Positions 26,246-35,923 of a stretch of 64,000 nucleotides of DNA are shown here, in pieces. A program made the translations under genes and the position numbers. Position 1 is the stretch's first letter, and each line of letters starts with the position of its first letter. Below the pieces are notes generated by a model that did not search any database, had not been told where the DNA came from, and was given only the letters and a program-made list of their open reading frames with translations. The stretch is from Vitreoscilla filiformis (GTDB lineage: Bacteria; Pseudomonadota; Gammaproteobacteria; Burkholderiales; Burkholderiaceae_C): assembly GCF_002222655.1 (NCBI RefSeq), contig NZ_CP022423.1, forward strand, positions 1,488,001 to 1,552,000, given 5' to 3'.

Positions 26246-26698
26246 GTGGCTCGCTCTTTTTCCTGGCCGCTGTTAGGCGTGCTGGGTCGGCTCTTGCAAC
26301 CTGTGGCACGCGGCGCGTTGGTGGCAACTGTGACCATCTCAGCGAGTGTGTGGAGTGTACCTGCACTGGCGCGTGAGCCGTTGCCGGCCGTTGAAGCTGA
26401 AGCAGCGTTGCCCGTTGTCACCTGGGCGGAGCTGCCCAGCCAAGCGCGCAAAACCTACCGTTTGATTTTGGCCGGAGGGCCGTTTCCCTACGAGAAGGAC
26501 GGGACGGTTTTTGGCAATCGCGAGCGCTTGTTGCCGCGCAAACCACGAGGCCATTATCGCGAGTACACCGTGCCGACGCCGGGTTCGCGAGATCGCGGTG
26601 CGCGGCGCATGGTCTGTGCGGGGGAAGTGCCTAAAGAGCCCGAGGCGTGCTTCTACACCGAAGACCACTATGCGAGTTTCCGGCGCGTGGCGCCCTAG
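26246..26698 (+). CDS. Secreted guanyl-specific ribonuclease (barnase/RNase Sa-like)
   Basis: A 150-residue protein with a signal peptide (hydrophobic GALVATVTISASVWSVPALA) and a C-terminal microbial ribonuclease domain. The catalytic set of the RNase Sa family is visible: glutamate in HYREYTV, arginine in SRDRGARR and histidine in TEDHYASF. YRLILAGGPFPYEKDG is the usual substrate-loop region. The GTG at 26246 is chosen from the promoter position and signal-peptide shape. The next gene encodes a barstar-like inhibitor, so this is a toxin-immunity type pair. Whether it is used against competitors or for nutrient gain is unknown. Confidence 0.85.
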   Translation: MARSFSWPLLGVLGRLLQPVARGALVATVTISASVWSVPALAREPLPAVEAEAALPVVTWAELPSQARKTYRLILAGGPFPYEKDGTVFGNRERLLPRKPRGHYREYTVPTPGSRDRGARRMVCAGEVPKEPEACFYTEDHYASFRRVAP

Positions 26699-26765
26699 GA
26701 AACCGGTGGGCAGTCCCCAGATTCTTAAATCAAGCGAGCTCTTTGAACACAGGAGGTACGCGACC

Positions 26766-27323
26766 ATGCAATTGCAATCCGTCCGTCCCAACATCGTCCA
26801 GGCCATCCGTGCTTATCGGGTGGACGACCTGCTGCGGGCTGCGCAAGACGCCGGCCAACATTTTCTCTACGCCAACCTGACCGAGGCCCAGTCCAAGCAA
26901 GATGTGCTGGAGACCATCGCCACGTCGTTTCTGTTTCCGGCCCACTACGGCAAAAATCTGGACGCGCTCTACGATTGCATGACCGACTTGGTTCACAAAG
27001 CCGGATCGCAGCCCGGTTTCGTGGTGGTGTTGGAGCAAATCCCCGATAACGCCAAGTTTGACCGCGAAGCCCGCGAACAACTGCTGGATGTTTTCCGTGA
27101 TGCGGCCGATTTTTGGGCCGAACGCAAAATCGCTTTCCGCTGTTTTTATTCGTTTGCCGTGGCGCGCTCGCAAGAGAACGGCACCTGGGAACGTGAAACC
27201 GTGCCGGAAAAGCCCATCTCGAAAGCCAGCGCCAAAAGCGGGTTCAACCCCAACTTTGGCACCAACATGTCGATGATGAGCAGCGCCTTCGACACGGCCA
27301 TGTGGCTCAACGCGGCTGCTTGA
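26766..27323 (+). CDS. Barstar-like ribonuclease inhibitor
   Basis: A cytoplasmic protein of the barstar family, expected to bind and block the RNase encoded just upstream. The barstar fold shows as FLYANLTEAQSKQDVLETIA, FPAHYGKNLDALYDCMTDL and VVVLEQIP, including the typical helix with aspartates that plugs the RNase active site. A strong AGGAGG precedes the ATG. At 185 residues it is about twice the size of classical barstar; the extra C-terminal 70-80 residues, after FRCFYSFAV, match nothing I recognise. The 67-base gap from the RNase gene suggests one operon with efficient inhibitor translation. Confidence 0.85.
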   Translation: MQLQSVRPNIVQAIRAYRVDDLLRAAQDAGQHFLYANLTEAQSKQDVLETIATSFLFPAHYGKNLDALYDCMTDLVHKAGSQPGFVVVLEQIPDNAKFDREAREQLLDVFRDAADFWAERKIAFRCFYSFAVARSQENGTWERETVPEKPISKASAKSGFNPNFGTNMSMMSSAFDTAMWLNAAA

Positions 27324-27418
27324 GCGTCTGAACCCTGGGAATTTGATCTGCCCCACAGGTTCAAAATCCGAAAGGTCTACGCTGGCTCTGGTTGGGGTTC
27401 AACTCACTGGAGTCAGCG

Positions 27419-27961
27419 ATGAAAACAGCACGAAAAGTTTGGATGTCTCGCGTGATGCACGGCGCGGCCATGCTGGTTTTGCTGGGTGGCGGGTTCGGTG
27501 GGACGGCACAAGTTCAGGCCCAAGACACGGCGCAAGCCACCCCGCTCAAACGCTACGTGTACGTCGCGGGCGGGGCCCAGGTGAAAGACACCCGCACCGG
27601 GCTAACGTGGCAGCGGTGTTCTGTGGGCCAGGTGTGGCGCCAGCGCACTTGTGTGGGAGAACCCACCAAGCTGCGGTATGACGACGCCATCGCGCTGGCT
27701 GAACAAACCCCCGGCTGGCGCTTGCCCCAGGTGTACGAACTGGTCAGCTTGGTGGATTACAGCCGCTACGATCCTGCGATCGATCTGAAGGCGTTCCCGA
27801 CCACGCCTGCCTATTACTACTGGACGGCCACCATCGTTGCCGAACACCCCACTTACGCCTGGGATGTGAACTTCGACAGCGGGGACGTGACCCAGAGCGG
27901 GCTGGTGCAGGAGAGCTACGTTCGGCTGGTCAAGGCGTCAAGCACCCCGCCAAAGCGGTGA
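27419..27961 (+). CDS. Exported DUF1566 (Lcl-like) domain protein
   Basis: A 180-residue protein with an N-terminal signal peptide ([20 protein letters not shown], predicted cut after AQA) and one DUF1566-type domain. The domain is shown by [13 protein letters not shown], a segment ending [21 protein letters not shown] and SYVRLVK. Such domains occur in surface and secreted bacterial proteins; the role is not known. A GGAG six bases upstream supports the ATG at 27419 over one at 27392. The last 32 bases overlap the end of rsmA on the opposite strand. Confidence 0.78.
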   Translation: MKTARKVWMSRVMHGAAMLVLLGGGFGGTAQVQAQDTAQATPLKRYVYVAGGAQVKDTRTGLTWQRCSVGQVWRQRTCVGEPTKLRYDDAIALAEQTPGWRLPQVYELVSLVDYSRYDPAIDLKAFPTTPAYYYWTATIVAEHPTYAWDVNFDSGDVTQSGLVQESYVRLVKASSTPPKR

Positions 27962-28721
27962 ACTCTGCCACGGGCACTTCCTCGGCACGGCGCTGCAAGT
28001 CGAACGTGTGCGCGATGCCTTGCTCATCCAGCCAGCGCCCCAGGCTGTGCCTCAGCAGCTTGCGGCGCTGCGAGAACGCCACGGTCATCATGGTTTCGAA
28101 GCGCGCTGCGTCCAGCGCGGCGGGTTGAGCCCAGGGAATCATGCGCACCACCGCCGAATCCACTTTGGGCGGTGGATCGAACGATTCGGGCGGCACGTCC
28201 AGCACCGACTCGATGTGGTAGCGCCATTGCAACATCACCGACAGGCGGCCATACACCTTGCTGCCCGGCTCGGCGGCCATGCGATCGACCACTTCCTTTT
28301 GCAGCATGAAATGCTGATCCTCGATCCGATCGGCCCAAGGCAGCAAGTGGAACAGGATCGGCGACGAGATGTTGTAAGGCAGGTTGCCCGCAATGCGCAG
28401 CTTGCCCCCGCTGGGGCACAGCGTGTCGGCCAGCGCGCCGAAGTCCACCTTGAGCACGTCCGATTCGATCACCCGCAGGCCGGGTTCACGGCGCAACCGC
28501 TCGGCCAGATCACGATCGAGTTCGATCACGGTCAGCGGATCGCAGTGGGCGCGCAGCGGGCGTGTCAGGGCCCCCAGGCCGGGGCCGATTTCGATCAGCG
28601 CTTGGCCATGTTGTGGTTCGATGGCCCGCACGATGCCGTCGATGATGGCGCCATCGGTCAGAAAATTCTGGCCAAAGCGTTTGCGGGCGTGATGGTCGCT
28701 GCCAGCGGCACCTCGGCTCAT
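27930..28721 (-). CDS. rsmA: 16S rRNA (adenine1518/1519-N6)-dimethyltransferase
   Basis: KsgA/RsmA dimethylates two adjacent adenosines in helix 45 of 16S rRNA late in 30S assembly, using S-adenosylmethionine. The N-terminal [12 protein letters not shown], the SAM loop [13 protein letters not shown] and the catalytic [12 protein letters not shown] motif are all present. 263 residues is normal. Its start overlaps the surA stop as ATGA, so it ends an lptD-surA-rsmA operon, an order shared with many proteobacteria. Confidence 0.96.
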   Translation of the reverse strand: MSRGAAGSDHHARKRFGQNFLTDGAIIDGIVRAIEPQHGQALIEIGPGLGALTRPLRAHCDPLTVIELDRDLAERLRREPGLRVIESDVLKVDFGALADTLCPSGGKLRIAGNLPYNISSPILFHLLPWADRIEDQHFMLQKEVVDRMAAEPGSKVYGRLSVMLQWRYHIESVLDVPPESFDPPPKVDSAVVRMIPWAQPAALDAARFETMMTVAFSQRRKLLRHSLGRWLDEQGIAHTFDLQRRAEEVPVAEFTALAGCLTP

Positions 28722-30025
28722 AGGGGGGGGTCTCGCAGTTCAATATAGGCGCGTGAGCGCAACTCGTCGATCCACTCGGCGTAGGTTTGGCCGAATTTGC
28801 GTTCGCGCACGGCGTTGCGCGCCTGTTCGCGCACTTGGCGGGGGTCTAGCGCCACCTGGCGCCGATCCACGACTTGGATCAGATGCACCCCAAAGCGCGA
28901 CAGCACCGGTGCCGAAACACCACCGACGCCCAGCGCATTCATGGCTTTCTCAAACTCCGGCACCAGTTGGCCCGGCGACAGCCAGCCCAAGTCACCACCG
29001 CGTGCGGCGCTGCCGTCTTCCGAATACTGCTGCGCCAGTTGCTCGAAGCTGCGCTTGCCCTGGGCCACTTGATCCCGGAACTCACCCATGCGGCGCACCG
29101 CCTCGTCACTGGACAACCCCGCTGAGGGGCGCAACAGGATGTGGCGTGCCCGTGTTTGCGTCACATTGAGCGCGCTTTCACTTTGGCGCGCCAGCAACTT
29201 GAGGATGTGGAACCCTGCCGAGCTGCGCACCACACGCGGGCTGAATTGCCCGACAGCCAAATTGCGGACGGTGTCCACAAACACGTCGGGCAGGCGGCTG
29301 CTGGGGCGCAAGCCGATCTCTCCGCCTCGGCTGCGTTCCATGCCTTCGGACAGCTCTTTGGCCAAGCGGTCGAAAGGCTCGCCACTGCGCAAGCGGGCCA
29401 GGGTCATGTCCACCAGGGCTTGGCGCTGGGCCACGGTGGCGGCATTGGCCCCCTCCGGGACGCTGACAAAAATCTGGGCGATGTTGAGTTGTACCTCGCC
29501 GGAGACCTGGGTGCGTTGTTCGCCCAGAAATGCATCCACGTCGGCTTCACTGACGCGGATGCGAGGCAACACATCGCGTTCACGCACGCGGTCGGCCAGC
29601 AGTTGATCACTCAGGTTGGCGCGGAAGCGGGCGAAGTCCATCCCTTCAGCGCGCAGCCGCTCGCGCAGCGCCTCGACGGTGAGTTGGTTCACGCTGGCGA
29701 TGGTCTGAACGTTGCGATCCAGTTCGGTTTCGTCGATGCGCACCCCGGTTTCCCGGGCGTGGGTGATGACCACCCGCTCGTCGATCAGCGAGGACAGGGC
29801 TTGCTGGTACAGCGCTGCATCGCCCGGGACGGTGGTGCGGGCGTTGCGCATCTCCTGGGCCATGCGCACTGCGCGCTGTTCCACTTCCTTGTGGGTGACC
29901 ACTTCGGCATTGACCACCGCCACGATGTAGTCGGCGGTGCGAACGGGGGTCTGGGCCTGCGCGGACAAAGCCGCTGCCAAGCACAGGGCCGGCCACAGCC
30001 GGCGCGCGTGTTTTCGCAGATTCAT
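28718..30025 (-). CDS. surA: Periplasmic peptidyl-prolyl isomerase/chaperone SurA
   Basis: Chaperone that escorts outer-membrane proteins, including LptD, across the periplasm. A signal peptide ([20 protein letters not shown], cut after AQA) is followed by the SurA N-terminal domain ([17 protein letters not shown]). Two parvulin domains follow: one around residues 170-270 ([10 protein letters not shown]) and one around 280-380 ([13 protein letters not shown]). 435 residues is typical. It overlaps lptD upstream and rsmA downstream by four bases each, consistent with coupled translation. Confidence 0.95.
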   Translation of the reverse strand: MNLRKHARRLWPALCLAAALSAQAQTPVRTADYIVAVVNAEVVTHKEVEQRAVRMAQEMRNARTTVPGDAALYQQALSSLIDERVVITHARETGVRIDETELDRNVQTIASVNQLTVEALRERLRAEGMDFARFRANLSDQLLADRVRERDVLPRIRVSEADVDAFLGEQRTQVSGEVQLNIAQIFVSVPEGANAATVAQRQALVDMTLARLRSGEPFDRLAKELSEGMERSRGGEIGLRPSSRLPDVFVDTVRNLAVGQFSPRVVRSSAGFHILKLLARQSESALNVTQTRARHILLRPSAGLSSDEAVRRMGEFRDQVAQGKRSFEQLAQQYSEDGSAARGGDLGWLSPGQLVPEFEKAMNALGVGGVSAPVLSRFGVHLIQVVDRRQVALDPRQVREQARNAVRERKFGQTYAEWIDELRSRAYIELRDPPL

Positions 30026-32451
30026 GGGGAGTCGTTGTCTCGCAGCAGGCGGTAGCCGGGAATGTTGTCTTTGAGGGTCTGCAAAGGGTTGGTGCCCAGG
30101 CGAGACAGCCCGACCAACTCCAGTTGCAGCATCACCCGTGTGGTGGCGCCGGTGCTGCCGGTGGTCACCCGCTGCGCCACAGCGCGCATGATCCAGCAGC
30201 CAGCGTCGTACTCAATGCCGGCCAGGGAGTCGGCCAGGCGGCTGTCGCGCATGTTGTAACTCACCCGGCCGATGCCATAGAGCACCCGCTGGCAACCGCC
30301 CGAACCCGCCCCCGGATCGCCCCGGTAGATCGGCCACTGCCACGCCAATTCGGTTTGTTCGGTCAGTTGCCGGGTGTAGCGGTAGGTGGCGGCCAAGGTG
30401 TGGAAGGGCGCGGGCTGGTAGCGCACAGAAGCCAGGGTGCGCACCGGACGCTTGAAATCGAAGTCGTACTGCAACGCCGAGTCGGCATACCAGTGCGGGT
30501 GGAGGCGCCCGGAGGCGAACAGCAAAATGTCCGAAAAATTGCTTGAACTGTTGCCGTTGCTGCCGGTGGCGGTCAGGCGCTGGGGGCGGAACAGGTAACG
30601 CTGGGCGGCACCAAAGCGCAGCACTTCGACCCCGTTTTGCCGATCCAGCAAGCGGCTGGTGGCGCCGAAGGTGACTTGGTTGGCGTCCGAAATGCGGTCG
30701 ATGCCGGTGAAGGCGTTGTCGGCGTAAATCGAGACGGCGTTGAAGTCGCTGACGGCGGTGTCGAACAGCGGCAAGTCGTCTTGGGGGCGGTAGGGGGTGT
30801 AGACGTAGTGGATGCGGGGCTCCAGCGTCTGCACCATCGACTGGCCGAACGGCGTGGCGTCCCGCTCAAAACGCAACCCGGCATCCATGCTGAACGTCGG
30901 GACGTTGCGCTGGCGGGTGAGGTTGATGGGGCGGCCCAAGGGCACCCCATCGTCACGGGTGATCAGGTCACTCTCGGCTTGTTTGATGTAGTGGTAACGG
31001 TAGCTCGCTTGGTTCAGGCTCAGTTGCGGGGTGAACCACGCCCAGCCGTTGTCCCACGGGCGCGAGATGCTTTGCGTCAGGTGCAAACGCCGGCCTTCCT
31101 GGGGCAGGGTTGGGGTGTTGAGAACGCCGGTGGGCAGCAGGGCGCCCTGGGTGAAGTGGTTGGCTTCGGCTTCAGCGTTGTAGCGCAGGCCCCATGGCCC
31201 TTCAACCTGGGCACGCAACCCGATCTGAGGTTGGCGTTGGTAGGGCGGGGTGATCCACGCGCTGCTGTCTTGCAGCACCTGCCAAGTTTGCACCCGGGCG
31301 TAGCTTTCGAGGGCCACGAAGCGATCCACTTGCCAAGCCCCCTGCGTCCAGACTTGGCGGGGCAACAGCCGGGGGGTCAGGCTGGGCAGATAGTCGCTGA
31401 AGTCCTTCCAGTAGGCATCGTCTGAGGCGTGTTCGCTGTGCATGCCGTAGCGCAGCCCCAGCGCGGGCAGCTCACCTTCGTGTTCCAACAGGGTGCTGTA
31501 GCGTTCGCGCTCTTGCACACGGTCATTGGGGAGCAGGTGGTATTCCAGGCGCCCAGCGTTGCGTTCCAGCAAATAACGGAAATCGCCACGCAAGCCGCTG
31601 CCGCGTTTGGTGGACACCTCCGGGGCCAGCGTCGCATCCAAGTTGGGGGCGATGCGCCAGTAGTACGGCACGCTGATGGCGGCCCCGGCGGTCGTGTCGA
31701 TGCTCAACGAGGGCAGCAGCCACCCGGACTTGGGCGCATCCGTGGCCGGGAAACTCAACACCGGCAACGCCAGAATCGGGGTGCCCAAAAAGCGCAGCAC
31801 CGCGCCTTCGGCCCGGCCTTCGTTGTGTTCGAAGTCCAGGCTGAGGTGGTCCATGCGCAGCACCCAGTCCGGTTCTTCGCCGGCGGGGCGGTCGCAACTG
31901 CTGTAGGCCACCTCGTTGGCAGACAAACTGCGCGTGCCATCGAAAGCCAAGTCCCGGGCTTGCCCCCCTGCCTGAGCGCGGCTGAGGCGAAAACGCGGGG
32001 CTTGCAGCTCGCCACGCTGGGTGTTGAGCACGTAGGAGGCTTGTTCGCTGTCGAACTGGTTACCGCCTTGGGTGATGTGAACCTGGCCCTGGGCAATGAC
32101 CCGATCCTGCTCATGCAGGTAACGCAGCCGGTCGGCTGTCAGGGTCAGGCCGGCGCGGCGCAGTTCCACCGCCCCATCGGCCAGCGTTTCTTGGGCCAAC
32201 TGGCTGCGCAGTGAGCTGGCTTGCAGTTCGACAGGGCTGTTCGGATCCTCAGGCTCCGTGGCCGGAGGGCGTGCCCGCTGCGAAGGATCCGGCGTACACG
32301 AGAGCGCATTGGCTTGGGCCCAAGTTGCCATCGAAGCCAGCACGCCGATGCTGACCGCACGCAGCAGCAGAGGCGGTCGAGGGCCTGCCTGGCGGTGGCG
32401 TGCAGGGGCGGGAAAGGACTCGGACACAAGACGACAAATGAGAGCTGGCAT
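30022..32451 (-). CDS. lptD: LPS-assembly protein LptD
   Basis: Outer-membrane barrel that, with LptE, inserts lipopolysaccharide into the outer leaflet. A signal segment is followed by the periplasmic OstA/LptA-like domain (LTADRLRYLHEQDRVIAQGQ) and the large C-terminal barrel with many alternating aromatic strands. Family hallmarks are the GWLLPSLSIDTTAGAAIS and VPYYWRIAPNLDATL segments. 809 residues. A cysteine near the mature N-terminus (ALSCTPDP) and others downstream could form the structural disulfides. It leads the lptD-surA-rsmA operon and is divergent from amgK across an 83-bp region with an AT-rich core. Confidence 0.94.
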   Translation of the reverse strand: MPALICRLVSESFPAPARHRQAGPRPPLLLRAVSIGVLASMATWAQANALSCTPDPSQRARPPATEPEDPNSPVELQASSLRSQLAQETLADGAVELRRAGLTLTADRLRYLHEQDRVIAQGQVHITQGGNQFDSEQASYVLNTQRGELQAPRFRLSRAQAGGQARDLAFDGTRSLSANEVAYSSCDRPAGEEPDWVLRMDHLSLDFEHNEGRAEGAVLRFLGTPILALPVLSFPATDAPKSGWLLPSLSIDTTAGAAISVPYYWRIAPNLDATLAPEVSTKRGSGLRGDFRYLLERNAGRLEYHLLPNDRVQERERYSTLLEHEGELPALGLRYGMHSEHASDDAYWKDFSDYLPSLTPRLLPRQVWTQGAWQVDRFVALESYARVQTWQVLQDSSAWITPPYQRQPQIGLRAQVEGPWGLRYNAEAEANHFTQGALLPTGVLNTPTLPQEGRRLHLTQSISRPWDNGWAWFTPQLSLNQASYRYHYIKQAESDLITRDDGVPLGRPINLTRQRNVPTFSMDAGLRFERDATPFGQSMVQTLEPRIHYVYTPYRPQDDLPLFDTAVSDFNAVSIYADNAFTGIDRISDANQVTFGATSRLLDRQNGVEVLRFGAAQRYLFRPQRLTATGSNGNSSSNFSDILLFASGRLHPHWYADSALQYDFDFKRPVRTLASVRYQPAPFHTLAATYRYTRQLTEQTELAWQWPIYRGDPGAGSGGCQRVLYGIGRVSYNMRDSRLADSLAGIEYDAGCWIMRAVAQRVTTGSTGATTRVMLQLELVGLSRLGTNPLQTLKDNIPGYRLLRDNDSP

Positions 32452-32534
32452 GGTAACGGCCGCGTCGTCTGGCCGGTCATCGATAAAATTTTCGAATTAT
32501 CCACGAGGCTTGTTGGCCCATTCGGCCTATTTCC

Positions 32535-33608
32535 ATGACCACTCCTTGCTCCACCGCCGTCACCACGCCCGACACCCTCGCCTGGCCCGATCCAGCCCGC
32601 CGTGTCGCCTTCGAACAGTGGTTGGCGCCACTGGTGAGCCCGCATGGCCTGTGTCCCGACACCTTGGCCCCCGCCTCTGCCGATGCCAGCTTCCGGCGTT
32701 ACCTGCGCTTGGCCACCACGGCGGGCGGCAGCGTGATCGTCATGGATGCGCCGCCCGCTCACGAGGACGTGCACCCTTTCTTGCACGTCGCTGGGTTGAT
32801 GCACGCGGCGGGTTTGCAGGCGCCACGCATCTTGGCCGCCGACGAAGCGCAAGGCTTTTTGCTGCTTGAAGACCTGGGCCAACAGCTCTACTTGGACGCG
32901 CTGCAAGCCGATGGCCGAGCGCAAGCCGAGCCGCTGATGCGCCAGGCGGTGGCCGCGCTGGTGCAGTGGCAACGCGGCGTCAACCCGATCAGCCTGCCGC
33001 CCTACGACGAAGCCTTGTTGCGCCGCGAGCTGGCGCTGTTTTCCGAGTGGTGCGTGCAGCGTGAGTACGGCGTGAGCTGGACGCCGGTTCAACAAGCCCA
33101 CTGGCAGCGCCTGTGCGACAAACTGGTGGCCAGCGCCCTGGCGCAGCCGACAGTGGCGGTGCATCGGGACTGGATGCCCCGCAACCTGATGGTGACCCCG
33201 CAAGGCGTGGGCATCCTGGATTTTCAAGATGCGGTGTGCGGCCCGATCAGTTACGACGTGGCCTCACTCCTGCGCGATGCATTCCTCTCGTGGGAAGAAG
33301 AACAGGAAATTGATTGGGCCGTGCGTTACTGGAGCAGCGCCCGCAAGGCCGAGCTGGACGTGCCCGACGATTTCGGTGAGTTCTGGCGCCAAATCGAGTG
33401 GATGGGCTTGCAGCGCCATCTCAAAGTCATGGGCATCTTCTGCCGGCTCAAGCACCGGGACGGCAAACCCAAATACGCCGAAGATTTGCCCCGCTTCTTC
33501 ACCTACGCCGTCAAGGTAGCGAACCGCTACATCGAGCTCAAACCGCTGATTCCGCTGCTCGAAACCCTGGTCGGCCCGCTGACGGCCACCGCTTACTCGC
33601 TGCGCTGA
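32535..33608 (+). CDS. amgK: Aminoglycoside-phosphotransferase-fold sugar kinase, probable AmgK
   Basis: A 357-residue kinase of the APH fold. The catalytic loop is VAVHRDWMPRNLMV and the metal site GILDFQDAVCGPISYDV; the N-terminal region ASFRRYLRL is the family nucleotide-binding start. AmgK phosphorylates MurNAc/GlcNAc at the anomeric position in cell-wall recycling, and amgK commonly lies divergent from lptD, as here. The usual partner murU does not follow; cca lies on the opposite strand instead. anmK, another muropeptide recycling kinase, is at 60.3 kb. The fold is certain, the substrate is by family and position. Confidence 0.8.
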   Translation: MTTPCSTAVTTPDTLAWPDPARRVAFEQWLAPLVSPHGLCPDTLAPASADASFRRYLRLATTAGGSVIVMDAPPAHEDVHPFLHVAGLMHAAGLQAPRILAADEAQGFLLLEDLGQQLYLDALQADGRAQAEPLMRQAVAALVQWQRGVNPISLPPYDEALLRRELALFSEWCVQREYGVSWTPVQQAHWQRLCDKLVASALAQPTVAVHRDWMPRNLMVTPQGVGILDFQDAVCGPISYDVASLLRDAFLSWEEEQEIDWAVRYWSSARKAELDVPDDFGEFWRQIEWMGLQRHLKVMGIFCRLKHRDGKPKYAEDLPRFFTYAVKVANRYIELKPLIPLLETLVGPLTATAYSLR

Positions 33609-34888
33609 GCCGGTGCTTCGGCCAGCGCTTGGGCGATGGCTTGAGCACGCGCTTTGTGAATCGCTTGGGCAATGGCCTCCCCCTTGGCACCCCGAGCGAT
33701 GGCCGCCGCCGCAATCGGTGCGGTGGGCAGCGCCGCTGCCACGGCGAAGGCCCGTTCTAAACGGGGGCGGCTGCGGTAGGGCTGTTCCTCAAAACCCAGG
33801 CGCCCGCGTGCGTCGGCTTCGCAGGTTTGCAGGGCTTCATGGAAACGCTGTGGGCGGCGGAAAGCGTCGCAGCGTTCTATCAGGCGCAGCAGGGCGGCGG
33901 CGTCGAAGTCGGCGGCGCGATGGATGTTGCTGTGTTCATGCGCCACCAGCAGCGCCAACTCCGCACAGTCGTTGGGGATGCGCAGCCGCTGCACCACGCG
34001 GCGGGTGAGCTGTTCGCTGCGGTTTTCATGGCCGAGGTGGCGCGGCAGGATGTCGGCGGGCGTGTTGCCTTTGCCCAAATCGTGGCAGAGACAGGCAAAG
34101 CGCACGCTCAGGGGCGCTCCCATGCGCACCGCTTGACTGAGCACCATCATGGTGTGAATGCCGGTGTCCACTTCGGGGTGGTAATCGGCGCGCTGGGGCA
34201 CGCCCCAGAGACGGTTCAATTCCGGCCACAAGCGCTGCAAGGCACCACAGCGGCGCAGCACCTCGAACATGCGGGCGGGCTGGGCCTCCATCAAGCCTCG
34301 GGCCAACTCTTGCCACACCCGTTCGGGCACCAGGGCATCGACCTCGCCAGCAGCCACCATGTCGCCCATCAGCGCCTCGGTTTCCGGCGCGACGACAAAC
34401 TCCGGAAACCGCGCCGCAAACCGCGCCAAACGCAGGATGCGCACCGGATCTTCCGCAAAAGCCGGGCTGACGTGGCGCAGCACTTTGGCTTGTAAATCCT
34501 GCTGGCCGCCATAGGGGTCGATCACGGGGGCTTGCTCGCTGTGGGGCGGGGCGGCCATGGCGTTGATCGTCAAATCGCGGCGCAACAGGTCGTCTTCCAA
34601 GCGCACTTCTGGGGCGGTGTGGAACACAAAACCGTGATAACCCGGCGCGGTTTTGCGTTCGGTGCGGGCCAGGGCATATTCCTGCCGCGTCCACGGGTGG
34701 AGAAACACCGGGAAATCTTTGCCCACAGGTTGAAATCCGGCGGCCAGCATGGCTTCCGGGGTGGTGCCGGTGACGACCCAATCTTGATCGGCATAAGGAC
34801 GCAGCCCCAGCAAGCGATCACGCACAGCGCCGCCCACCAAGTAGGCGGTTGCACCAGCAGGCAACAGTAATTCAGCAGTGTGTGCCAT
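33593..34888 (-). CDS. cca: Multifunctional CCA tRNA nucleotidyltransferase
   Basis: Adds or repairs the 3' CCA of tRNAs without a template. The N-terminal nucleotidyltransferase motif is YLVGGAVRDRLLG, followed by YADQDWVVTG; RRDLTINAMA and the EDPVRILRLARFAARF helix are also present. A C-terminal HD domain (FACLCHDLGKG) is characteristic of the long multifunctional form with phosphatase/phosphodiesterase activity. The ATG at 34888 gives 431 residues. The last 16 bases overlap the end of amgK tail-to-tail. Confidence 0.95.
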   Translation of the reverse strand: MAHTAELLLPAGATAYLVGGAVRDRLLGLRPYADQDWVVTGTTPEAMLAAGFQPVGKDFPVFLHPWTRQEYALARTERKTAPGYHGFVFHTAPEVRLEDDLLRRDLTINAMAAPPHSEQAPVIDPYGGQQDLQAKVLRHVSPAFAEDPVRILRLARFAARFPEFVVAPETEALMGDMVAAGEVDALVPERVWQELARGLMEAQPARMFEVLRRCGALQRLWPELNRLWGVPQRADYHPEVDTGIHTMMVLSQAVRMGAPLSVRFACLCHDLGKGNTPADILPRHLGHENRSEQLTRRVVQRLRIPNDCAELALLVAHEHSNIHRAADFDAAALLRLIERCDAFRRPQRFHEALQTCEADARGRLGFEEQPYRSRPRLERAFAVAAALPTAPIAAAAIARGAKGEAIAQAIHKARAQAIAQALAEAPAQRSE

Positions 34889-34954
34889 GACGAAACAGGC
34901 AAGCGCCAACGGTGGCGCCCGCTCGCACAAAGGAATGCAACAGGTGTGCCGGGG

Positions 34955-35923
34955 CTACCAGTGCCGGGCGCGCCAGGCGTCCAGACGGGCACATCGCAGC
35001 GGCTGGCCCAAATAGGTGGCCGCCACAGCCTCGACGGAGGCCGGAGTCAGCCCAAGCGAGCTTAAGCCGGGCAGCATGCCGTTGGCGACGTTGGGGATTT
35101 GCATGGAGGCCAGGTTGTCCCGCGTCATCAGCGGCTCGCCGGGCAGGCATTCCATGGCCCACGCTTGCAGGGTGGCCAGCGAGTCGGGCAACGGCAGGAT
35201 CGGGCGCGGATGGCCGCTGAGTTGCCCCGCCAGCGCCACCAGTTCGCGCAGGGTTTTGACTTCGGGGCCAGCACACTCGATCGTTTGGCCGATGGTGTCG
35301 GGCCGCGCCAGGCTGGTGATGATGGCGCGGGCCACGTCCTCCACCCACACGGGTTGGAAGCGTGCCGACGCCCCCGCCAGCGGCACCAGCGGCGCCAGCG
35401 CTTGCAGTTGGGCGAACAAGTTGAGGAAGCGATCCCCAGCGCCAAAAATCACCGATGGACGCAGGACAGTCACCTCCAAACCGCTGTCCCGCAGCACGGC
35501 TTCGCCCCGGGCTTTGCTGCGCAGGTAGTGCGAGGGCGCATCCGGGGCGACCCCGAGCGCGCTGACGTGAATCACCCGCCGCACCCCCGCCGCTTGGCAG
35601 GCAGCCACCAACCGGCGTGGCAGGCCCACATGCACGGCTTCGAAGGCTTCGGGGCTGCCATGCAGGATGGCCACGAGGTTGACCACCGCGTCGCAGCCTT
35701 GCAGGAGTTGAACCAGGGTGGCATCGTCATGCAGGTCGGCGCGTACCAAGTCGACCGAGGGCAGCATCTGCACACTGGCCACCCCGGCGCCGGTGCGCCG
35801 TGTGGGCACCCGCAAGCGCGCACCCGCCGCTGACGTGGGAGGCTGGCGCGTCCAAGTCTCACACAGCGACCGGCCCACAAAGCCGGTGCCACCGAGGATC
35901 AGCAACGGGTTTTGGCGTGTCAT
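34955..35923 (-). CDS. NAD(P)-binding epimerase-like protein (NDUFA9/complex I type)
   Basis: A 322-residue short-chain dehydrogenase-fold protein with the NAD(P) loop LILGGTGFVGRSL at the very N-terminus. VIHVSALGVAPDAPSHYLRSK replaces the usual catalytic YxxxK surroundings, as in the NDUFA9-like family. Such proteins are often annotated as complex I assembly or NAD-dependent epimerase, without a known reaction in bacteria. The ATG at 35923 overlaps the stop of the transglycosylase gene (ATGA). The frame stays open upstream only because it runs within that gene. Confidence 0.85.
   Translation of the reverse strand: MTRQNPLLILGGTGFVGRSLCETWTRQPPTSAAGARLRVPTRRTGAGVASVQMLPSVDLVRADLHDDATLVQLLQGCDAVVNLVAILHGSPEAFEAVHVGLPRRLVAACQAAGVRRVIHVSALGVAPDAPSHYLRSKARGEAVLRDSGLEVTVLRPSVIFGAGDRFLNLFAQLQALAPLVPLAGASARFQPVWVEDVARAIITSLARPDTIGQTIECAGPEVKTLRELVALAGQLSGHPRPILPLPDSLATLQAWAMECLPGEPLMTRDNLASMQIPNVANGMLPGLSSLGLTPASVEAVAATYLGQPLRCARLDAWRARHW

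Noticed and set aside
26260..26275. GTTAGGC as a further attC core site (also in tyrS near 59457, and CCTAAC in slt near 37326)
   Set aside because: These lie inside coding sequence without a partner box or hairpin; only 8391-8473 has the full attC structure.
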